Source: Antitrichia curtipendula
Lineage: Eukaryota > Streptophyta > Bryopsida > Hypnales > Leucodontaceae
NCBI GenBank assembly: GCA_951230915.1
Contig: OX579635.1
Location: forward strand, 48,236,001-48,300,000
Reading direction: 5' to 3'
Length of the DNA stretch: 64,000 bases
Shown: positions 26,901 through 38,472 of the stretch, one piece after another
How positions within the stretch are numbered: the stretch's first letter is position 1
Layout of the letters: each line of letters begins with the position of its first letter
Notes under the pieces: generated by a model
What the model saw: the letters and a program-made list of their open reading frames with translations, nothing else
The model's database searches: none
What the model was told of the DNA's origin: nothing
Program-made: the position numbers and the translations under genes

Positions 26901-28557
26901 TTCTTTGTAAACTACAAAAGCCTGCCTCGTCAGACCAAGCCATTAAGAAAGTCGGCAATGTTCTCTTAAAACTTCAAAAACCGACAAGACACTCCATCCA
27001 TGGACTAGGTCACCAGGATGCAGAAGCAAATTGGACTGCGAAGCAGACAAGTGAGATGAACCAGACGAGCAACATAGAATCGGAAATCAAAACCACTGCT
27101 GAATGTCGATCAAGGTGGGCAAGAATTATACTTAGCGATTTAGCATATCTTCTTGATGATTCCAAACTTGTTCATTGTTCAAATCAGAGAGCAAGTACGG
27201 CACAGATGAGCCTCGAATAATCTTGTTCGATTCAGCCCTAGTTGTTTATTTGCAACTTAATCCTTGAACTTATGAAATTGAAATGCCTCCATGCCTTGTT
27301 CAGGTTGCTGACGCACAACAAGACACCTGGGAGCAGAGGATCCTTTCCTCTACCAAATGGTTCGTCACTGTACTTACTGAAGCTCTGTTCCGGGTGACAT
27401 CGTTGTCAACCTGGGTTTCTTCGTGGGGTTGTTGAAAACAATAAATACATCCGTAACACTTGTTATAAGATTGTTATGTGATGCAACTAGGCACAGGAAC
27501 CGTCGGTTTGACTCCATATCTGCTACGACTTTTTGACATAGTCGTGAGCATGGTTGAATTTTTCTGACAGCTGACAAGTGCTGCATGGAACGATCAGCTT
27601 CAAAAACAATCTGTCTATACTCAAAAGAGGGTGAAGATAAACGAGGGCCTAGCGAAATCAGCACGCTGAGGAACAAGGAGTCCAAACTGAGCCTGGATGA
27701 CATTGATGCGATAGCCTCCACGGACAACAGGTTTTCCAATCAGCCCTATCAGAGAACAAGTCAATCTAAAGCTCATTCTTTACCCTCTTTAGTAAGGATC
27801 AAAGAAGTGACTGATTCCTCTGTACCTCGAGCTGGAAACGCAAAACAATATTTCACTCCAGTCTCACAGAGGAGTCCTGTCTCCGAAGTACCCGACAGAG
27901 AACAACCATCTCGCAGAGATTCAGATCCGCAAGTTAGTTACACAGGTGTCTCGCCCTAACTTCTTCCAAACAGTGAGAAGTGAGCGTAGTTACCGTGTTT
28001 TCTCTTTTCGTCACATCAAATCAGCTTCTGTTCAAAGAATGTGTACTTCAGTGGGGTAGTTTCACCTGGTCAAGACATACTGAACTCATGAAGACCACGA
28101 ACATGAGAAAGAAAAGCGTAGTGAGTTGTAGAGAATGATGCAACTATAGATAAAACCTCTATATACTGCAGTCTTTTACTGAAATCTTGTTTGTGGCTGA
28201 GCAGGTGGCCTTGAATCCCCTTCCAACGCACCTCAAGCCTCTGAAAAGCAGAAGATCATGAAGGCTTCCGAGGAACAGGAAGAGTTTCAGAACATCCAAC
28301 ACAACCTGCCTATTACTGAATTTAAGCTCTTCCAAGTGGGTAGAAGCCCCACAACCTCTTATGATGCCGCCTATATGAAAATGACGGAAGGGATTCAGAA
28401 CAACCAACAAAACCTACCTGTTTCTGAAAAACTCTCTCTACAAGGTAGAAGACCCACTAGTACCTCCTGTGATGCTGACTATGTGAAAATGCTGGAAAGC
28501 TATGTGGTCCAGCTCAAACTTGAAAACAGCACACTCAGGTTGTGGGCTGGTTCTTAG
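20910..28557 (+). CDS. HEIP1: HEIP1/REDIC1-like meiotic crossover protein (putative)
   Basis: Supported coding exons: 20,910-21,156; 21,353-21,472; 21,738-21,789; 21,908-22,065; 22,779-22,854; possibly a 16-nt exon 23,356-23,371; 23,434-24,228; 24,603 to about 24,673; 24,917-24,954; 25,373-25,646; 26,030-26,082; 26,334 to about 27,194; about 27,590-27,945; 28,205-28,557 (stop TAG). GT-AG phases agree for most junctions. Those near 23.3, 24.7 and 27.2-27.6 kb are unsettled. The protein would be roughly 1,100 aa, mostly low-complexity and polar. The N-terminus reads YRQQEYFDHRKEKQRK, then ESLDILGLRSLN. As I remember them, plant HEIP1 and mammalian REDIC1/C12orf40 share this pattern (QxEYFxxxK, then SLDxLxL). 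That family promotes meiotic crossovers in the nucleus. The C-terminus MLESYVVQLKLENSTLR suggests a short coiled coil. No catalytic domain is seen. The identification rests on one motif from memory. A different start, using an upstream exon joined before GCAACAG, is possible. Confidence 0.55.
25746..25819. repeat. Perfect 20-bp inverted repeat in an intron
   Basis: AGAGATGAGGGGGGGAAGTT at 25,746-25,765 is exactly complementary to 25,800-25,819, with a 34-bp loop that itself contains TGTTGCA and TGCAACA. It lies in the intron between the coding exons ending at 25,646 and starting at 26,030. It could be a small fold-back element or an RNA hairpin with a G-run facing a C-run. No target duplication was recognised. 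Confidence 0.8.
26088..26128. repeat. Telomere-like AAACCCTAA motifs in an intron
   Basis: Several copies and near-copies of the plant telomere unit (AAACCCTAA, GAACCCTAAACC, GACCCTAAA) occur within 40 bp just after the exon ending at 26,082. Such telo-boxes are common in plant 5' regions and introns. A second small cluster is near 44,279-44,292. Confidence 0.6.
28279..28491 (+). repeat. Two tandem 35-36-residue repeats in the last exon
   Basis: Within the final exon of the HEIP1-like gene, a segment running from FQNIQHNLPITE to SYDAAYMKM is followed at once by a related one running from IQNNQQNLPVSE to SCDADYVKM. Both keep the pattern QNxQxNLPxxE, GRxPT and DAxYxKM. The unit is about 105-108 bp. 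This is a diverged intragenic duplication placed just before the C-terminal coiled-coil-like segment. Confidence 0.85.
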
Positions 28558-30304
28558 AATTCAATGATCCTCCGATCCTCTGGAGTTTTGAATCTAATTT
28601 CAGAAATTTTCTGATAGATGAATTAGAATTTAGAAAAGAGGTGCACAGCCCCACCCCGAGACCGCCATTAACGTTGTGCCTGCTATGCGGGTGTGCGTCT
28701 CCATGAGACCAGAACTACTTGGCCGCGCAATTTTTGCAATGACATTACGAACTGAAACGAGTAGCACAACTTAAAGTCAAAGTTTGGTAGAGAAGAGGAC
28801 CATTGCACAGGGCCACAAATTGAGTACCGACTACAGAGGAGACGTTATAAGATTCTCCGACTTGTGTTCACAGAAAATATGAATCAGCTAGCCGACCTCT
28901 TGGGTACTAGAACTCCAATGTAGATAAGCCTGTTACTAACCAAAATTGCATCATTTCGGAATACCTTACAGAGGATGCTAAGTGCCACATTTTTTTTTCA
29001 TTCGTTCACATCTTTAAGGAGACAAATGAAAGTGGAATCACATTCTTCTGAAGTAATTGAATTTTTTTTAAGAATTTTCAAAGTGAGTTGCAGATGGGTT
29101 CTTTTATCTATGTAGATAGGGGTTATGAACATCCCAAATACATGCCAAACCATCCAAATATGTTTTTGAAACATCTTCAGAATCCATGAACCCTTGAATC
29201 ACCCAAAATATGTCCTAACATCAATTTCAACTACAACATTTCTGGACTGTTCAGTTGAAACTCTATAAAACACTTCTCTCAGTGAAGTTGTCCAGTGTAT
29301 ATGAATAATGATTATCAATTCCTGTATTGCAACAAGTCACGAGTTGTCAACATTACACATTTCATGTACACACAACGTTATTTCACCATATTAATCTTAG
29401 GTTCGAACACACTGTGACATCCAACTAAACTCTCATGAGGCACAAAAGCCGCACCACTTGTAGTAACATGGAATGTCAAATACCATTATTGTTCAAGTGC
29501 CTATAACAATTCTAATTATTATTCAAACTTATAGTTAGTAGTCATGAGTAGTGCTTCAAATTCAACATGGCTTCATTGAATTTCAGTTTGATTCTCTATT
29601 TTGTTCAATTTTCCTCTTTTGATCACAAAATGAATTAGTAAAAAAATTTGTACTTTGGGAGGGCTTTGAGCATTTAAATTTCAAATTTACATGTACACAA
29701 GTCTCAAGACATTAAGATTTCAAAATTTCAAAATAATTGTCTTTAATTTGTTAGTATAGAGACTAATTTAAACTAAAGAAGTGAAGCTCTAGTTTAGTTT
29801 TTTGAACTTTTTGTCATAGAGGATTTTAGATTGAAAGACTACTACTGCTTTCTATAATACTTTTTTTCCTTAAAAAGGAAGTAATAATATTCAAAATAAA
29901 GATAAATTAAAATCAATAAATTACCAAGTTCAAGATTATTGTGAAAATTTAATTTTACTTTGATCATGTAAATAACTTTATAAAATATTTTGTATCATAC
30001 AAGGAAGTGCAAAGAGTTTATCTATGATGCTCCAAAATTATATTAGCAAAATTGTGGTGCTTTGATGTACCTCTAACACATGCTAACAATATGACTTGAA
30101 GTTCTTTCAAATATCCTATACCATTTTAGGATTCATTAAAGTATTTGGGAGGCTACAATGATGTTTTAAAAGTTTGTAAATCAATTTTGATATGCAGCTA
30201 CTTAAAGATTCAATAGCTAGGTTTTTAAATAATGTCATCTATAATATTAAGCAAATATCTCTAAAAAGTTAAGATTAAAAAAAAATTAACCTTTTGAAAA
30301 CTAC
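28558..30304. other. Intergenic stretch downstream of the HEIP1-like gene
   Basis: Nothing coding was recognised. GC content falls from about 28,950 onward into AT-rich repeat sequence. The first 350 bp probably contain the 3' untranslated region, but no strong polyadenylation signal stands out. Confidence 0.35.
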
Positions 30305-30488
30305 CACTATAAAAAAATAGAGTTTTTTTATGTCCAAGTTGACAAATTTTAGGTGACATCCAATGTAACAACTTGTCCTTTTATTAAGATGTTACATTGG
30401 ACCTCATTGGTAACATAAAAATATGAGTTATTACATTTGACATCACTCACCTAAAATCTGGCACCTAAAATATAGATTTCTTATAGTA
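30305..30488. mobile_element. 184-bp CACTA-type miniature element
   Basis: The left terminus is CACTATAAAAAAATAGAG. The right terminus, reverse complemented, is TACTATAAGAAATCTATA, with one changed terminal base. An internal inverted repeat pairs CCAATGTAAC with GTTACATTGG. Flanking triplets are TAC and CAC, a probable one-mismatch target duplication. No coding capacity. Confidence 0.55.
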
Positions 30489-33361
30489 CACAATACTCAT
30501 TTGCCAAAATTGTATTATAAATACTAATCTTTATACTTCTAGTATATAAAAATATATAACATGGACCACCTCTTATACTTCAAATAAAAAAATTGATCCA
30601 AATTTCATGACAAATTCCTCAAATATGAAGTTTGAGGTTTTTCAAGGTCTTGTCTAAAATGATGAAAATTTTATATATGTCTGTAGAAATTTTGGTCAAT
30701 TTTATATGATTAGATGGATATTGACAAAATTCTATTAATAGTGTGAAAATTGAGTTATTTATTTTTCTATTTGCTTATAGTTATCTATTGTACAATATGA
30801 CAACAAAAGAATCTCATATGCCTTTCTATACATGGATTATTTTTAGCCGCTAAGGCTAATCTCCCCCATACACTTTGGATTTAGAAATCGTATGAGCTTT
30901 TTTTATTTTATAGGAATTGTTAAAAATTGTAAATAAAAAATATTATAAAAAATACCAAGAGAATTTTGGTTCTAAAAAAGAAGCCCCCTTTCCATGTCCC
31001 CCCCACTCAACTACAAATCATGCTTCTCTTTCAATTTAAAATTTTTCACCAATTTGGGTTTAGAAATTTAGGTGAAGCTATCAATTTTGACAAATTTTGT
31101 AATTTTTTTGTTATTACTTAGGTAGCTATAATGGACATTTTGACATTACACAACAAATTGCTATGACTTCAAACTACAAAATTACAAAATTATCACTTTC
31201 TTTGAAGGCTTTCTATAGAAATCTTGGCTTGTAAGGTAGAGACAGTTAACCATACAATAAATTAAAGGTTCTATTAACAGTTAACTATACAATGAGTTTT
31301 GATTTGTATTAATTGTGAAAGTACTTATTCTTTTGACAGGACATTTCATTTTATTCAATTGATTTTTATTAGCTTAAAATTAAAAGAATGTTAGAGTGTG
31401 CAAGCTTCTAGTCAGATTATTAGAGGGAAAGCCGGTTCAAGTTCAACTGTTCATTGTACTGTACTGTACGGTACAGTACGGTGATTTGTAGAATCTGGCG
31501 CTAATTAGCCAGCCCCCCCTCGAACTAAATGACACCTTGGAGAGTCCCCTTCGACCGTCGGTTCTGGAAACGGCCAAGATCGTGGTTTCCGTTGTTGTTT
31601 CAGCGTCTCCGTCCTTCTTGCGCGCACCTCTCCCACCTGGGCTCCCAATTGTCAAGCTCCTTCTCTTCCTTCCCATTGCATGCACGCTGGGTGTTCCTCA
31701 TCACTCTGTCTTCCGATAGGTGCCTGCCCAATCCATCAAGAATGCATTCCGGGCTTCTGATCTCCGGGGCGGAGTTGCTACTTCTTTGGCTCAACATTTG
31801 AATTGACGTACATTGGCTGCAATCAATCAATGCTCCTGGGGGTCCGTTGGAGTACGCACATTTTGAGCATTGGTGTTGAGATTCAGCTTCAAAACTGATT
31901 GAGGAGTTGTGAGCCTGAAGGAGGAGCAGGTACTGTTGCCGGGTCTCTTGGCAGTCTATTTTTTCCCCTTTCTCTGTTCTTGTTTCGATCTGTAATTCTT
32001 CAATCATGCGATTGCAAGTAGGAGTGATGGAGGAGATGGAAACGGGTTCTGGAAGGATACGTTCTCGTCACGGGGGAATGTTTCAGCGTGAGAGAGAGAA
32101 AGTAAGCCCACCAAGATGGAGGGGTCATAATAATCCTACGATTTCGTCGTCGAATCTCAATCGTATGTCACACTGGACAAATTGTTGGAATTGTCAAGTT
32201 CAAATTGTGCCTTTTTCACTCTGATTGGGAGAATGTTGGAATTGATTAAGATTGGTTCAAATCATAGAATTGCCTAATATAGCCACAAGAAGTGATCTAA
32301 GTTCATTTAGTACTTAGAGAAGTCATGAATCATATCTTGAAAAAAGGAAATGGATAACGAATGGAAGTGAATTTCATTTTTTCCATGAAGAATGGATTTT
32401 TTTAATGGTTTTGTTGAAGTGTTTTGCCCTCATAGCCAGTAGGTCACCTCCAAAAAAAGCAAAAAGAGCAAACATAATGGTCATCTCACTCTTCAATGGT
32501 GGTTACAATATATCTGCTTAAAATCAACATAATGTCAGGACTCAAGACCCTATTGTGGCTAAGTTTTTTGCAAAAGTTAGTTGTACAGGTACAACCGTGT
32601 GTAAACGATAGAAGGTTCTATTGTGTACACAATGTCACTCCATTCCTTTTGTTTTGGATCACAGTCACATGCCATTGTGGTTCGAATTCTTATTTGTTTA
32701 TGATTGATAATTTTACACCAACTGCATTGCCAGAATGGGACATGATCACAATAGAAAAGTGACCACACAATATGTCATTCTACCTTATCTGAAATCCTCT
32801 AAGATCAACACTGCAGTGACCTTTGTACAGTTATCGAATGGAAACGTAAAGCCATTCCAATTGTTTATTAGAGTTTTCCAAGCGATTTGGTTGATTTTGC
32901 TGGAGCAGTTGAATTCATCCTCATCTTTGGTCTGCTAAAGTTAACTTCCTTGAATTGCAAGAGCAGATGGAGATATCTGATAATTACCAGCATTCTTATC
33001 TTCCTTGGATCTCCTCTCTTAGAGATAACTGCTGAGCGTAGGGTTAAAACAGGTTGTTCTGAAGATGAAAATACTCGGTCCTCTTGTATAGGCATGTGAG
33101 TGGATATTGTCATGATTTTCTTGGCCATGCTAATAGTGAAATCCGGGAATGTCTCAATGAAAGTTCACAGTGCGAAGTATGCGAATCCTGCTCTACAACC
33201 AAGTGTCTGTTTCATGCTATACCTGTAAAGAAGAAGTCGTGGTGCTTCATCGGTTTCGTCATTGAAGTTTCGTGCCGAGAGTTGAGAGCACAGCAATTAA
33301 TTGATCATGAATCTGACGTCCGTTTGTCAGGTGGAGGGCGTCTTGTACATGTCATTGAAGG
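30489..33361. other. Intergenic and 5' region of the methyltransferase gene
   Basis: AT-rich to about 31,400, then a more GC-rich stretch. A near-palindrome of alternating TACTGTAC/GTACAGTA units lies at 31,455-31,482. Open frames at 31,600-32,007 (-) and 33,084-33,365 (+) match no known family. The latter ends at the start codon of the downstream gene and is more likely 5' untranslated sequence or a decoy frame. No transcript signal could be fixed. Confidence 0.35.
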
Positions 33362-36093
33362 ATGACGCTTAAAGGAAAAGGCGTGCCACAAGCGTATGGA
33401 GATGAAAGCTACTGGGATACCAGATACAGCCAAGATGTTGGCTCATTCGATTGGTACCAGCGGTATGCTGGAATGGCTCCTCTTATCAATATGTACTTTC
33501 CTAAGGAAGGCAACCTATTGATGGTTGGCTGTGGGAATGCAGGTCTGCTTGATCATTCCATTCCATTCCATTTATTTATTTACCCACCTCCCAAATACCG
33601 TGTTGCATGTTTAATGGAATACTGGGATCACTCTAGCCCAGGCTTCACCTTGTGCTTAGATCTAATATGATTCTGGAGGTTGAAGTGTTGTGAGGGTAAC
33701 TTCGCTATTCATATTTTTGGCTGGCCTTAGATGCGCGTTTCTCTTTGAAGGTTCTCAAAGGCAGGTGCTAGCTTGGGTTTGTGGGGCCAGTCATATCGGA
33801 GGACATGGTAAACGATGGCTACCAAACTATTATGAATATCGACATCTCCCAAATTGTTATTGACGCCATGATAGAGAAGTACAAGAAAATGCCACAGCTT
33901 CAATGTAATTTCAACTCTCCTTTTTTTTATTTCTGCTTCTTTGGAGTTGCTTTATGCGCTTTAATAAATAGTTTCGTTCACCGGTTGTCACGAATAACGT
34001 GGAATTTCAAAGCTTCTCATGCCTAAGTGACATTGTCGTGATTGTTTTCCAGAATACTCATTCCTGATTGCCTTCATTTGATAAGGTCAGTTCAGTTTGG
34101 TACAGGATTTTGTATGTCATACATGTGTTTATTGTTTTCTGTGACCACAGATCAAAGGATGGATGTTCGATCGCTGGCTTTTAAAGAAGGGGAATTTGAC
34201 TCTGTCCTGGATAAAGGTGCTTGCTATCCAGTCTCTCTGTTACAAAATTATCCTTGACTGTATTCTTGGGCTTGAAGCATTTGGATGAGTTAGTATCACG
34301 CTAGTAACTTTAGAAATTCATAATACTGTTACCCGTTGGTTGACACTATTTTCTTGGAAATGTGGGCAGGCATGCTCGATTCATTGATGGTAACTATTTT
34401 TTTTCTCTCTTGTATCATCTTTTCTAATTAACGTGGATCAAAACTCTTGTCTAAGAATATCTGCATTCCTCTGTGAATCTGGTGCAGTTGTTTTTCTCAG
34501 CTTGTTGCTATTTAATTTGCTAAGTAGAGAATTTTTGCCATCCGTATAATTTGCCTTTGCTGCCAGTCTTGTGTACCAAGTCTATTGTGGATGGTTACAG
34601 TGCGGAGCTGATGCACCAACAAGTGCTGCATCCATGATCAAGGAGGTTTGCAGGTTCTCACTCTAGTTCAGGACTCCGGTTAAGAATTTTCTATGTTCAG
34701 GGATGAGACAAAATGCGCATGTTTCTCTTGATTTTCTGTCCCACTATGCATGGTGAATATTCTTCTCGTGTCATGTATTTCTACGCAGAATTTGTTTATT
34801 TACTTGTCAAATACTTTTCAAACATATGTGTTCTCATATGAAGTACTTGTGGAATATTGATGTTTGGATGTAGGGTTTTGAAGCCAGGAGGTGTTTACAT
34901 GCTTGTGAGTGTTTTTGCACTATGTTGCATTGTTCAGTCCTGCCTATAATATGTCCATACTCTATTTGCATCAGAGACTTGCTAATGGAAGTTGTGTCGA
35001 ATCTGTGTTTTTGTATGTTAATTAAACTCTTGTACAATGATTTACTTGCTTAAACAGATTACATATGGCGACCCTCGGGTGCGGATGCCCCACTTGAAAT
35101 CAGAGAAAATTCCTTGGGAGATAAAGCTACATGTTATACGTATGTTTTTTTCACTTCCTTCGTTGAAATTGAATTTGTGATGAATGAGATGAAAAGAGAA
35201 GCAACAATTCTACCAGTGGCCTGATATTGGGTAGAGGTGCTTGATGATGTGACACCCTTGAAGACTTGTGCAATTATTTTGAAATTGAACACCACCTTAA
35301 CATCAATACTTGTGTTGGTTTCAGTCCACCTGTCAATAATACTATGAACCCTTATATCTTTTGCAGACAGTATCTAAACAAGGTTGAACCTTTATAACTA
35401 TTGCGTACAGTATCCGAATAAGGTCTACTTTGGTGCATTGGAATCCCTTGCAATTGCCTATGCAATGGATTGCTTTTTCTCTTGGTTAATAAATTCATGA
35501 TTTGTGCTTCGATGCAGCAAGACCTGGCTCCAGGAGGGCGCAAGAGTGCAGCTCCCGGCCTATAACTGAACCTATACCATTTCAGGAGGACGGCATCACA
35601 TTGGGACCGAGTTTCAATCTTGAAGATCCCGATTTACATTATGTATATGTGTGCACTAAAGTAAGTTTTTTAACTTTTTCATATTCAACGGCATTTAACA
35701 CTAGAACAAAATATTCTCTAACCCAAAGCTTTTCTCCCCTTAGATCTTCTGTGAAGGTGGAATATCTTTCTCCTACGTCCTGTGGGAGGGATTTTAGTTC
35801 CTTCAGGACCTCGCAAGAACTGGTTAGAACTGGTTTATAATGTTATGAATACCTGCAAGGCTGCAGCATCCCGTTGGTCCTGCAGCATGTCATGAGAGCT
35901 TCAACCAATCAAATTCTAGCCAACAAGGGGGAAATGGCTGAAATGATATGTGGAACTGAATCAGAATTGAATGAGGTTTTTAAATTGGAAAACTTGCTTC
36001 CTTACGTTACAGGAAGGTGTCAGTGCAGCCCCGCCTCCCGAGAAGAAACCACCAGAAAAGAAAATGTCAAAGAGGATATCACACAAGAAATAA
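33362..36093 (+). CDS. EEF1AKMT4: EEF1AKMT4/METTL13-N-like SAM-dependent methyltransferase
   Basis: Nine exons join in phase: 33,362-33,542; 33,791-33,904; 34,151-34,216; 34,370-34,389; 34,601-34,653; 34,874-34,904; 35,058-35,139; 35,518-35,660; 36,013-36,093 (TAA). The product is 256 aa, close to human EEF1AKMT4 (about 255). The N-terminus has YGDESYWDTRYSQD and FDWYQRY. SAM motif I is LMVGCGNA. The acidic second-strand end is NIDIS. Then come RMDVRSLAF, FDSVLDKGMLDSL, VLKPGGVYMLITYGDPRVR and the C-terminal DLHYVYVC, with a lysine-rich tail (PPEKKPPEKKMSKR). This layout is that of the seven-beta-strand lysine methyltransferases that modify translation elongation factor eEF1A in the cytosol. 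The substrate is inferred from the family, not seen. Unrelated to its neighbours. A 20-nt exon encodes GMLDSLM. AATAAA lies at 36,211-36,216, about 120 bp past the stop. Confidence 0.92.
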
Positions 36094-36210
36094 TTCGTGG
36101 GTTGTCTCAGTGGTGAGCGCAATCTCTGTTTGTAAGCGAGAACTACTACTAATGAGGAATTTCATGCAGCACTCACGATATTCATGAATTTTCTTCTAAT
36201 AGTACGGTTA

Positions 36211-36216
36211 AATAAA
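36211..36216 (+). promoter_or_regulatory. Candidate polyadenylation signal
   Basis: A canonical AATAAA lies about 120 bp after the methyltransferase stop codon, at a suitable distance for 3' end formation. The assignment is by position only. Confidence 0.4.
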
Positions 36217-38472
36217 AACTGTCAGCACTGAAAAGCCGTTTCTAGAGAAGAAATTTCTTGTGTATTGTCTCGGCGGTGAGTGCTAGCTCTGATTTGAATT
36301 TAATGGTTTTTCATTGACTTTGGCATTAATCTAGTCTCAAGAAGTGAGCGACCATTTCGTTACATTGGCGGATATTCACGGCGTTGGCGAACATTGGCAC
36401 ACTAGAATCTTGACTAACCATAAGAAAATGCGTTGGTTTTATTTGACAGGGGTGATCAGAAAAATTAAAATGGAGACATGTGACTTCAAACTATGACAAT
36501 TCAATTCATCTCAGTTCCAATCAGTCAGGGGACACACACCACCTTTGGAAATTGTAGGAGCTGGCTGTGAGGTAGCAATTGTACCTTTAGCAATTCAATT
36601 CTATCTTCAGCAAATGTCCAGCGACCACACTCTGGGATCACACTTCGGAGGCCATGCCACGAATGCTCAGAGTGACTTGATACTTTGTCAAGTGGGTCGA
36701 AGTAAGAGAGTCAAGTTGAGCAGTTTTGGTAAGATGGTGAACTTGCTGAAGATTGATTTGTCTAGAATTTACTGTGGTACCATTTTCTTAGGGGTTGATG
36801 TTGAGAATGGAATCTGGAGTTTTTGCATTGCTAAGGAAATTTGGAGGAGAATCTCTCGTTGGTTGTGAATTTGTGATGCAGGCAGTTTATGTCATTAGAG
36901 GGTCTTCAACATTTGGGAGCAGGTTCTATTGGGACTCATTCAGTGTGCGACCAGAAGTTCCAGAATTAAGCGAGTGGGATCCATCCGTACACTTGCTTTT
37001 GAAGACCCAGGTCACACTGGCCTTTGAAACTGGCTGACAGCTCAAGCTCAAGCTCAAGCTCTTCTTCAAAATGGGTGAGGTAGCCGCACCCAAAGCACCA
37101 CAGTTTGTCCGTTTTGAGCCATTATAGCTGGGTCTTGGATGGCCACCTCCATCCACCCAAAATTAAACCACCCCAAGTCTTCAAGAGCAACTAATGGAAG
37201 TTGAAGAGTTTATTGAGACAAGGAGTAGGAGTATTTTGGGCTTTTACGGTATCTTAAACGTTTAAGGGTAGTGTAGGGACATGTGCAGATAAGTCTTCAA
37301 TGAACTTGGAAATCTCTCAAACTATTACCCCAATGTCGTAAAATTACAAAAGTGCTTGAGTGGGATTTTTTTGAGGTTGCTAATAACCTCATGGAAACAG
37401 AAATCAAAATCAACCACGGGAGATTGGAGGACTAGTAAGAGTGGGGCTTTTGATTGGGGCAACCTTAATATCTTATTAATATTAGCCAAGTTCATCAATG
37501 CTTGCTAACTCAATTGAAGAATTGAGTCAAATTTATAAAAAAGAACACTGGCAAACAATGTGCAAATGGTGTCTTTTTCTCCATATTTTTTGTAAATGAA
37601 ATTCTCTTGCATTGATTGTTAGTCAGGTTCTTCGGGAGATTGCAAGAAATATGTACTCAATTCTCTCTATGAAGGGTAGTGTGTCAGTCATAACTTTTGT
37701 GTTATATCTCCGAAGGATCAAACATTCACCTTACACCTTGCATTAAATTTTCACGTTTTCAATCTTGAAAACTTTGTTGCTTATTTACAACTTTGGTTAA
37801 ATGTTTTGTTTTTTTTTGTTTCAAATACACACTGTAATTCCCCACCAAAAAAATTTGGATCTAAGAATTTGGATTTTCTACTTGAAGGTTTGAAGGAAAA
37901 AGCAATTGTGCTACAAAAGTTTCCGTACTAGCTTATTTCGTGTTGTAGCCAGTATTGAACATATGATTATTGCATGCTTAGAGAATGGGTCTCAATTTTG
38001 AATTTTGAGAAAGCAACACACATTGTACAGTACTTACACAAGAACCTCCTACAACTCTCCCTTCGCTTGATCCAGAGTCACTGATAAAGAAGAAGCCAAG
38101 TGAACGTGAAAGCAATACTCCGACACCAATTTACATTGATAAATTTCTCACAGATACATCTACAGTGGACGGTACATTGTGCACATTTTATTGGCACGCT
38201 ATAAACACCGTGAGGGATGAATCATATGATGGAAGAGAAACTTACACTATAAACACACAGATATGAAGTCGATCATTATTGCCTGTCTGGAGGCCAAGAC
38301 AATCCTACACTTGTGACTGCTTGTAACTGGAACCAAAATTGGGGCAAAATTGGTAGAAATAGTAATCGCTTGGAGAGCCCGACTGAGCTCTAGATGGGTC
38401 TGACAACTTTGATTCTCCATCCAGTTAACAGCTGAGTGGGGCACTCAACTAGAATTTCATTGATTCACCTTG
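36217..38472. other. Intergenic stretch between convergent genes
   Basis: The methyltransferase (+) and the X8 gene (-) converge here. No coding sequence was recognised; frames at 36,545-36,868 and 36,795-37,037 resemble nothing. A short hexanucleotide run (AGCTCA, about four copies) lies at 37,040-37,062. Confidence 0.4.

Noticed and set aside
31600..32007. 135-codon minus-strand open frame in the GC-richer flank
   Set aside because: It has no family resemblance, is antisense to the probable 5' region of the methyltransferase and overlaps other equally long frames.
33084..33365. 93-codon plus-strand frame just upstream of the methyltransferase
   Set aside because: It is in another frame, overlaps the start codon and resembles nothing; treated as 5' untranslated sequence.
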